Source of the DNA: Flavobacteriaceae bacterium | Lineage (GTDB): Bacteria > Bacteroidota > Bacteroidia > Flavobacteriales > Flavobacteriaceae | Length of the DNA: 10,256 nt | Assembly: GCA_029247985.1 (NCBI GenBank) | Contig: JAQWKF010000133.1 | Location: 1-10,256, forward strand | Reading direction: 5' to 3' | Part shown: in pieces, positions 5,640 through 10,256 of the stretch | Numbering within the stretch: the first letter of the stretch is position 1 | Layout: each line of letters begins with the position of its first letter | Translations under genes and position numbers: made by a program | Notes under the pieces: model-generated | Seen by the model: only the letters and a program-made list of their open reading frames with translations | What the model was told of the DNA's origin: nothing | Databases searched by the model: none

Positions 5640-6409
5640 ATTTTTTAATTCGTTCCTTAACTTCATTCCTCTATGTTGGATTGCTCCTAGGCAGCCTATA
5701 CATAAATGCTACTTTGTTTTCTGTAGTTCTTTTTCTAATGGCACTTATAGCACAATGGGAGCTTCAAAGAATTACCAATAATAAAATTATTTTAAGCTAT
5801 CTTTTCTTTCCTGCGGGGTATATGATAGCTCAATTCACTCCAGAATATCTTCCTTACCTAATTGGTTTAGGAGTTCTTGGGAGTGTGGTTATGTTGAGCT
5901 TTTTTAGCAGTTCAAATAAGTCGAGCTACAGCCTAAAAGCTGTATATTTTTTTAGTTTGTTCCAAATATGTATTCCCCTGGTTTTACTGGCCTTGTTAGG
6001 AGAATCAAACCCCATCTATGTTTTATATTTTTTTGGTATAATCTGGCTAAGCGACACTGGCGCATATGTAATTGGATCATTGTTTGGAAAACGAAAACTA
6101 GCACCTACCATTTCTCCCAACAAAACAATTGAAGGGAGCCTTGGAGGAATACTCGTTGCTACGCTAGCTTTATCTTATGCCGCTAACATAGATAATGTCC
6201 AATACAGTTGGATTTTGATTCTTGTGGTTACAGCTATTTTAGGCGCTTTAGGCGATTTGGTACAATCCAAAATAAAACGTGTTTGTGGTGTTAAGGATAG
6301 TGGAAGTATTTTGCCAGGACATGGCGGGATTTATGATCGCATAGACAGCTCCATATTGGCAGCGCCCATATATATATTACTACTGAATTTATTTGCTTAT
6401 GTTTCATAA
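5636..6409 (+). CDS. cdsA: Phosphatidate cytidylyltransferase (CDP-diacylglycerol synthase)
   Basis: This 257-residue integral membrane enzyme makes CDP-diacylglycerol from phosphatidic acid and CTP, the branch point for bacterial phospholipids. Most of the sequence is hydrophobic helices, beginning at residues 2-30 (LIRSLTSFLYVGLLLGSLYI onward). The signature near the C-terminus, S-x-x-K-R-x(4)-K-D-x(5)-P-G-H-G-G-x-x-D-R-x-D, is complete: S211, K214, R215, K220-D221, P227-G-H-G-G231, D234-R-I-D237. WLSDTGAYVIGSLFGKRKLAPTISPNKT, earlier in the protein, is also typical. ATG 5636 overlaps the LUD stop by 4 bp. The end overlaps the psd start by 11 bp, so the three genes form one tightly coupled unit. 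No phosphatidylserine synthase gene, which acts between CdsA and Psd, is in the window. Confidence 0.96.
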   Translation: MNFLIRSLTSFLYVGLLLGSLYINATLFSVVLFLMALIAQWELQRITNNKIILSYLFFPAGYMIAQFTPEYLPYLIGLGVLGSVVMLSFFSSSNKSSYSLKAVYFFSLFQICIPLVLLALLGESNPIYVLYFFGIIWLSDTGAYVIGSLFGKRKLAPTISPNKTIEGSLGGILVATLALSYAANIDNVQYSWILILVVTAILGALGDLVQSKIKRVCGVKDSGSILPGHGGIYDRIDSSILAAPIYILLLNLFAYVS

Positions 6410-7052
6410 AGAAGGGTTTACCATTATTATCGTGAGTTTTGTGCTCATAGCTGTGGCTACAATGTTAACAGAACAGTTTATAAGCCTTAAGTGGCTACGT
6501 ATTACACTCCAAATTACACTGCTTGTTTTTCTGGTTTTAATACTTCAATTTTTCAGAAATCCCGACCGACCACCACTTGCGCTTCGAGACGCCGTAGTCT
6601 CGCCTGTTGACGGGAAAGTGGTTATTGTAAAAGAAGTTGAAGAACCCGAATATTTTAAAGGCAAAAGATTGCAAGTATCCATTTTTATGTCCCCCTTAAA
6701 TGTGCATGTAACCCGATATCCTGTTTCAGGTAAAGTTGTATTTAGCAAGTACTACCCAGGCAAGTATCTCGTTGCATGGCATCCAAAATCATCGACATTG
6801 AATGAAAGAACCACTATTGTGGTTGATAATCCATCCTATGGAGAAGTGCTATACCGTCAAATTGCAGGTGCAGTAGCCAGACGAATTGTAAACTATGCCG
6901 AAGAAGGTCAAACTGTCACGCAAGGAACAGATGCTGGTTTTATCAAATTTGGGTCGAGAGTCGATGTATTCTTACCCATAAAAACTTCAATACTTGTTAA
7001 AGAAGGGCAAGTTGTAAAAGGAGGTGTAACGCTTATTACATCAAAAAACTAA
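6399..7052 (+). CDS. psd: Phosphatidylserine decarboxylase proenzyme, short form
   Basis: This is a 217-residue proenzyme that decarboxylates phosphatidylserine to phosphatidylethanolamine at the inner membrane. It has two N-terminal hydrophobic helices (about 7-24 and 35-51), then the catalytic domain: NPDRPP, SPVDGKV (D71), FMSPLNVHVTRYPVSG (H103), and the self-cleavage site FGSRVD with G185-S186. Cleavage before S186 would leave a beta chain and an alpha chain with an N-terminal pyruvoyl group. The length and the GS site fit the short archaeal-type (PSD-A) group rather than the longer E. coli form with LGST. I prefer ATG 6399 over the in-frame TTG at 6393; either way it overlaps the end of cdsA. 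Its TAA (7050-7052) is interleaved with the valS stop on the other strand. Confidence 0.95.
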   Translation: MFHKEGFTIIIVSFVLIAVATMLTEQFISLKWLRITLQITLLVFLVLILQFFRNPDRPPLALRDAVVSPVDGKVVIVKEVEEPEYFKGKRLQVSIFMSPLNVHVTRYPVSGKVVFSKYYPGKYLVAWHPKSSTLNERTTIVVDNPSYGEVLYRQIAGAVARRIVNYAEEGQTVTQGTDAGFIKFGSRVDVFLPIKTSILVKEGQVVKGGVTLITSKN

Positions 7053-9667
7053 AGCGCCGAAAGTCTGGCTTTAAGTGCTGTTATTTTTGTTTGCGCGTCT
7101 GCCGCTTTCTTTCGTTCTGTTGCAACAACTTGTTCAGGCGCATTTGAAACAAAACGTTCGTTAGATAATTTTTTTTCTACTGATCTTAAGAAGCCTTGTT
7201 GATAAGCCAACTCTTCTTCCATTTTTTTTCGTTCTTCTTCAATATTAGAGGCACTTACAGGTACAAAATATTCATGTGCGTTTACCCTAAATGAAATTGC
7301 CTGATCAGGTGCTTGTGCCACTTTACTCCATGTTTGAACATTTACCAACTTCTCAACAATAGGTCTTAGTGAAATATTGTCTTGGTTGGTTTCTATCAAG
7401 TCCAATGGCTCTTTAAAAGAAATATTTTGCTCTTTTCGAACCGTTCGCAATTGTGCAATTAAGGACGCTGTATGCTCAAATTGTTTTAAAATGGCCGTAT
7501 CAATATTTTTTTGCTTTGGCCAATCAGAAACAATTAAGGCTTCTGCTTTAGTGCGCCTTTTAAGGGCATGCCATAGTTCTTCTGAAAGAAAGGGCATAAA
7601 GGGGTGCAACAGCCGTAAGTTGTCTTCAAAAAGCACACATACTTTTTCATAGGTCTCACGGTCTATTCCTGTATTGTAAGCTGGCTTAACGATTTCCAAA
7701 AACCAAGAGCAGAAGTCGTCCCATACAAGCTTATAAGTTGACATCAAGGCATCAGATATACGGTATTTACTAAAGTGATCGTCAATAGTAGCCAAGGTCT
7801 GATGAAATTTAGCTGAATACCAATCAATGCCTGCAGTTGCAGTAGTGCAAGGCTTTAAGGTTTCGTCTACCTCCCAGCTTTGAATCAGACGGAAAGCATT
7901 CCAAATTTTATTAGCAAAGTTTTTTCCTTGTTGACATAAATTTTCATCAAATAACAAGTCGTTTCCTGCTGCTGCGCTCAAAAGTAACCCTACACGAACA
8001 CCATCTGCGCCGTAAGTTTCCATAAGCTTAATGGCATCGGGAGAATTGCCAAGTTGCTTGGACATTTTTCTTCCTTGCCCATCACGAACAAGACCCGTGA
8101 GATATACATGGGAAAATGGTTTTTCGTTGCGCAAAGCATAACCAGACATTATCATTCTTGCTACCCAAAAGAAAAGAATATCGGGGCCTGTAACCAGTTC
8201 TTGTGTGGGATAGTAATAGGAAACCTCTTTATTGTCTGGCTCCAAAACACCATTAAAAACCGATATGGGCCAAAGCCATGAAGAAAACCAAGTGTCAAGA
8301 ACATCTGGGTCTTGATGCAGGTCTGCAAGCGTTAGTGCTGTATTACCGCTGTCGGTCTTTGCTTTTTCAAGGGCGGCCGATTTACTTTCTGCTACTACGA
8401 CGTGTTCTCTGTTAGATCCATAGTAATAGGCAGGTATTTGGTGGCCCCACCAAAGCTGTCTTGAGATATTCCAATCACGGATATTTTGCATCCAGTGCCG
8501 GTAGGTATTGATAAACTTTTTAGGCACTAATTGCACATCGCCATCCTCAACTGCATCAATGGCTGGTTTAGCCAAATCTGCCATTTTCAAGAACCATTGA
8601 TCTGACAAACGAGGCTCTATAACAGCCTTTGTCCGTTCTGAAGTGCCCACCTTATGCATGTGAGGCGTTACTTTAACAAGTGCACCAGCTGCCTCTAACT
8701 CTTTTACCACGGCTTTGCGTACCGCAAATCTGTCTTTTCCTTCATAATGCAAGCCCTGATGGTTGAGTGTCGCATCAGCATTGAAAATGTCAACAATTTC
8801 CAATTTGTGTTTTTCCCCTAAGACCTTGTCATTTTCGTCATGTGCAGGAGTAACCTTCAAACAGCCAGTTCCCAAATCCAAACTTACATAAGTATCTTTG
8901 ATGATGGGCACTACCCTATTGACAATGGGTACTATGGCTTTTTTGCCATGCAGAGCAAGATAGCGCTCGTCTTCTGGGTGAATGGCAACGGCTGTATCAC
9001 CAAAAAGTGTTTCAGGTCTTGTTGTGGCTACAACGACTTTTTCGTCGCTGTTTTCAATGGCATAGGCAATATGATACAAGTTTCCTTGTCGCTCTTCATA
9101 AATAACCTCCTCGTCTGAGAGTGTGGTTTGTGCTTCAGGATCCCAGTGCACCATGCGGAAACCTCGGTAAATCATGCCTTTGTTATACAAGTCAACAAAG
9201 ACTTTGATAACCGATGCAGACATTTCGGGGTCTAGGGTGAACTTAGTGCGATCCCAATCACAAGTACAACCCAATTTTTTTAATTGCTCGAGGATTATTC
9301 CCCCGTGTTCATGTGTCCATTCCCAAGCGTGCTCTAAAAAAGCTTCACGCCCAATTTCATTCTTATCTATGCCTTGACTTTTCAACTTATTTACCACTTT
9401 TGCTTCTGTCGCAATAGAAGCGTGATCTGTCCCTGGCACCCAGCAAGCGTTGTAGCCCCGCATACGCGCACGACGAATCAATACATCTTGAAGTGTATTG
9501 TTCATCAAATGTCCCATGTGCAGCACACCTGTAACATTCGGAGGCGGAATCACAATGGTATAGGGCTCTCGAGAGTCTGGTGTAGAATGAAAATAATTGT
9601 TCGCTGTCCAGTAGTCATACCACTTTCGCTCAACGACTTTTGGTGTGAATTTTGATGGTATGGACAT
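7049..9667 (-). CDS. valS: Valyl-tRNA synthetase
   Basis: This 872-residue class Ia synthetase attaches valine to tRNA-Val and hydrolyses mischarged Thr-tRNA. Order of parts: an N-terminal helix (FTPKVVERKWYDYW); PPPNVTGVLHMGH with the HIGH-type motif HMGH at 50-53; the CP1 editing domain including TTRPETLFGD (from 215) and LGTGCLKVTPAHDENDK; PDVLDTWFSSWLWP; GRKMSKQ with the KMSKS-type motif at 534-538 (last residue Gln rather than Ser); the anticodon-binding helical domain; and a C-terminal coiled-coil arm (about 808-872, rich in Glu/Lys) that contacts the tRNA. The length is normal. I chose ATG 9667 (MSIPSKFTPKVVERKW); an ATG at 9700 would add 11 residues that overlap the predicted -7 box. 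It is divergent from the DUF1573 gene and convergent with psd, with a 4-bp overlap of stop codons. Confidence 0.98.
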   Translation of the reverse strand: MSIPSKFTPKVVERKWYDYWTANNYFHSTPDSREPYTIVIPPPNVTGVLHMGHLMNNTLQDVLIRRARMRGYNACWVPGTDHASIATEAKVVNKLKSQGIDKNEIGREAFLEHAWEWTHEHGGIILEQLKKLGCTCDWDRTKFTLDPEMSASVIKVFVDLYNKGMIYRGFRMVHWDPEAQTTLSDEEVIYEERQGNLYHIAYAIENSDEKVVVATTRPETLFGDTAVAIHPEDERYLALHGKKAIVPIVNRVVPIIKDTYVSLDLGTGCLKVTPAHDENDKVLGEKHKLEIVDIFNADATLNHQGLHYEGKDRFAVRKAVVKELEAAGALVKVTPHMHKVGTSERTKAVIEPRLSDQWFLKMADLAKPAIDAVEDGDVQLVPKKFINTYRHWMQNIRDWNISRQLWWGHQIPAYYYGSNREHVVVAESKSAALEKAKTDSGNTALTLADLHQDPDVLDTWFSSWLWPISVFNGVLEPDNKEVSYYYPTQELVTGPDILFFWVARMIMSGYALRNEKPFSHVYLTGLVRDGQGRKMSKQLGNSPDAIKLMETYGADGVRVGLLLSAAAGNDLLFDENLCQQGKNFANKIWNAFRLIQSWEVDETLKPCTTATAGIDWYSAKFHQTLATIDDHFSKYRISDALMSTYKLVWDDFCSWFLEIVKPAYNTGIDRETYEKVCVLFEDNLRLLHPFMPFLSEELWHALKRRTKAEALIVSDWPKQKNIDTAILKQFEHTASLIAQLRTVRKEQNISFKEPLDLIETNQDNISLRPIVEKLVNVQTWSKVAQAPDQAISFRVNAHEYFVPVSASNIEEERKKMEEELAYQQGFLRSVEKKLSNERFVSNAPEQVVATERKKAADAQTKITALKARLSAL

Positions 9668-9687
9668 GCGATAGTGCTTATTATGCG

Positions 9688-9695
9688 CAAATGTA
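9688..9695 (-). promoter_or_regulatory. Predicted valS -7 box TACATTTG
   Basis: Minus-strand TACATTTG (9695 to 9688) matches TAnnTTTG exactly and is identical to the pyrE box at 774-781. It ends 20 bp before the valS ATG, giving a leader of about 15 nt. No clear -33 TTG is seen at the right distance. It supports ATG 9667 over ATG 9700. Confidence 0.45.
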
Positions 9696-9696
9696 G

Positions 9697-9748
9697 GCAT
9701 CGAGTGTTGAAATTGAAAGCCCTAATTTTGCACAATTGACACTTATGC
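9697..9748. repeat. Imperfect dyad between valS and the DUF1573 gene
   Basis: GCATcgAGTGTtgaAATTG (9697-9715) and CAATTgACACTtATGC (9733-9748) pair in three blocks (GCAT/ATGC, AGTGT/ACACT, AATTG/CAATT), 14 base pairs in all, with small unequal bulges and a 17-nt centre. The DUF1573 -7 box lies in the centre. Both predicted start sites would leave at least one arm untranscribed, so it is more likely a DNA-level operator than an RNA hairpin, if functional at all. Confidence 0.4.
9723..9730 (+). promoter_or_regulatory. Predicted DUF1573 gene -7 box TAATTTTG
   Basis: This is an exact TAnnTTTG match, identical to the rsfS box, 46 bp upstream of the ATG at 9777. No TTG occurs at the expected -33 distance (the nearest are 7-13 bp away). 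It would give a leader of about 40 nt. Confidence 0.4.
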
Positions 9749-9776
9749 TTACTTTAGTAAAACCAAATTTATTGTC

Positions 9777-10163
9777 ATGAAGCGAATATTTTTATTTTTT
9801 TTCACTGTTATATTAGGCTTAACGGCTACTGGACAAGACTTTGCGGTCATTACATTTGACTCTCTTACCATTGATTACGGTACTGTTGTCAAAGGGGCAG
9901 ATGGTATCCGTCAGTTTAAATTTACCAATACAGGAACTTCAGAACTCGAAATTACGCAAGTACGTTCCTCTTGTGGCTGTACTATTCCTAAAAAACCAGA
10001 CGCGCCCATTGCACCTGGTGCATCGGATATCATTGAAGTCAAATATGACACAGAGCGTGTTGGACCCATTCGAAAAACCATCACTGTTGCTTCCAATGCA
10101 TCCGTTCCTATGGTGGCCCTTAAGATTAAAGGGGAAGTCATAGAAGAAGCCCCCGAAGAATAA
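9777..10163 (+). CDS. Secreted DUF1573 domain protein
   Basis: This 128-residue protein has a typical signal peptide: MKR, a hydrophobic stretch of residues 4-16 (IFLFFFTVILGLT), and a probable cleavage site near TATG-Q (19/20). The rest is one DUF1573 domain, an Ig/ASPM-like beta sandwich: FDSLTIDYGTVVKG, FKFTNTGTSELEITQVRSSCGCTIP with the family's C66-G-C68 pair, APGASDIIEVKYDT, and a final VALKIKGEVIEE strand. The cell location is therefore periplasm or surface. The biochemical role of DUF1573 proteins is not established; the Ig-like fold suggests a binding or structural role, and the CGC pair could be a redox or metal site, but both ideas are inference. It is divergent from valS across 109 bp and followed after 50 bp by a probable aminotransferase gene in the same direction. 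Confidence 0.9.
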   Translation: MKRIFLFFFTVILGLTATGQDFAVITFDSLTIDYGTVVKGADGIRQFKFTNTGTSELEITQVRSSCGCTIPKKPDAPIAPGASDIIEVKYDTERVGPIRKTITVASNASVPMVALKIKGEVIEEAPEE

Positions 10164-10189
10164 TTCTCGTTTAAAACATTGATTTTTCG

Positions 10190-10205
10190 CATCTTTGCAG
10201 GCAAA
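10190..10205 (+). promoter_or_regulatory. Weak -7-like box and short dyad before the aminotransferase gene
   Basis: CATCTTTG (10190-10197) matches TAnnTTTG with one mismatch in the first base. Its TTTG is part of a small dyad, TTTGC (10194-10198) and GCAAA (10201-10205). No -33 TTG is seen. The 50-bp gap after the DUF1573 gene shows no convincing terminator. Confidence 0.2.
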
Positions 10206-10213
10206 CTATTTTA

Positions 10214-10256
10214 ATGCCGATTATTTCAAAGAAAGGTGCAAACTTACCCACCTCAC
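10214..10256 (+). CDS. Probable PLP-dependent aminotransferase, N-terminus only
   Basis: Only the first 14 codons are in the window: MPIISKKGANLPTS. This resembles the start of Bacteroidota class I/II pyridoxal-phosphate aminotransferases, which commonly begin MP-x-IS-x-[RK]-G-x-x-[ML]-P-[AT]-S, before the substrate-binding and PLP-lysine regions. The enzyme would transfer an amino group from aspartate, methionine or a similar amino acid to a keto acid, but specificity cannot be read from so little. The placement 50 bp after the DUF1573 gene on the same strand is compatible with cotranscription. The call rests on a very short match and on remembered gene order. Confidence 0.5.
   Translation, partial: MPIISKKGANLPTS

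Noticed and set aside
6393..6398. TTG start for psd two codons upstream
   Set aside because: ATG 6399 is in the same frame and is the stronger initiation codon; the two extra residues add nothing recognisable.
9667..9700. Longer valS starting at ATG 9700 (MPTFAHNKHYR added)
   Set aside because: The added residues do not resemble the ValS N-terminus, and their codons overlap the exact -7 box at 9688-9695. ATG 9667 gives a standard start.
10151..10172. Possible terminator after the DUF1573 gene
   Set aside because: The only symmetry (AGAAT/ATTCT) leaves a 1-nt loop and has no following T-run, so it would not form a stable hairpin.
1..10256. Mobile element, CRISPR array, defence island or new gene cluster
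   Set aside because: Every stretch over about 110 bp is covered by a recognisable housekeeping or conserved family gene; no direct repeat arrays, transposase, integrase or tRNA-linked attachment site was seen on either strand.

Overview
The window is ordinary, very compact bacterial core genome, most likely from a member of the Bacteroidota and probably near the Flavobacteriales. The reasons are the gene vocabulary and order (coaD, NUDIX, pyrE, SRPBCC, birA, rsfS, ftsH, a LUD-domain gene, cdsA, psd, then valS and a DUF1573 gene), moderately low G+C judged by eye, no obvious Shine-Dalgarno sequences, and repeated matches to the Bacteroidota -7 promoter element TAnnTTTG just upstream of genes. 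The family-level placement is a guess from memory of similar gene orders; no search was run.

Layout: positions 1-186 hold the 3' end of coaD (+). A NUDIX hydrolase (-, 158-778) overlaps its tail and is divergent from pyrE (+, 786-1430), with only 7 bp between the two start codons. pyrE is followed by a small SRPBCC-fold gene (+, 1439-1825), whose end overlaps birA (-, 1806-2534). A divergent promoter region of 68 bp separates birA from the long plus-strand group rsfS-ftsH-LUD-cdsA-psd (2603-7052), in which genes are 3 or 37 bp apart or overlap. psd and valS (-, 7049-9667) converge with interleaved stop codons. A 109-bp divergent region, the largest gap in the window, separates valS from a secreted DUF1573 protein (+, 9777-10163). 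The first 14 codons of a probable PLP-dependent aminotransferase (+, from 10214) end the window. With the starts chosen here, only about 280 bp (under 3%) lies outside genes. No stretch over 300 bp lacks a gene. I saw no tRNA, rRNA, CRISPR array, insertion sequence or phage gene.

Functions: the genes cover coenzyme A synthesis (coaD), pyrimidine synthesis (pyrE), biotin attachment to acetyl-CoA carboxylase (birA), ribosome dormancy (rsfS), membrane protein quality control (ftsH), phosphatidylethanolamine synthesis (cdsA, psd) and tRNA charging (valS). The most coherent theme is that ftsH shares a transcription unit with two phospholipid enzymes, with a divergent LUD-domain protein of unknown role between them.

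I found no novel defence, mobile or biosynthetic system. The points worth a second look concern genome economy and regulation: all three convergent pairs overlap at their 3' ends, two promoters sit so close to start codons that transcripts may be leaderless or nearly so, dyad symmetries coincide with several predicted -7 boxes, and the LUD protein lacks the usual family motif.
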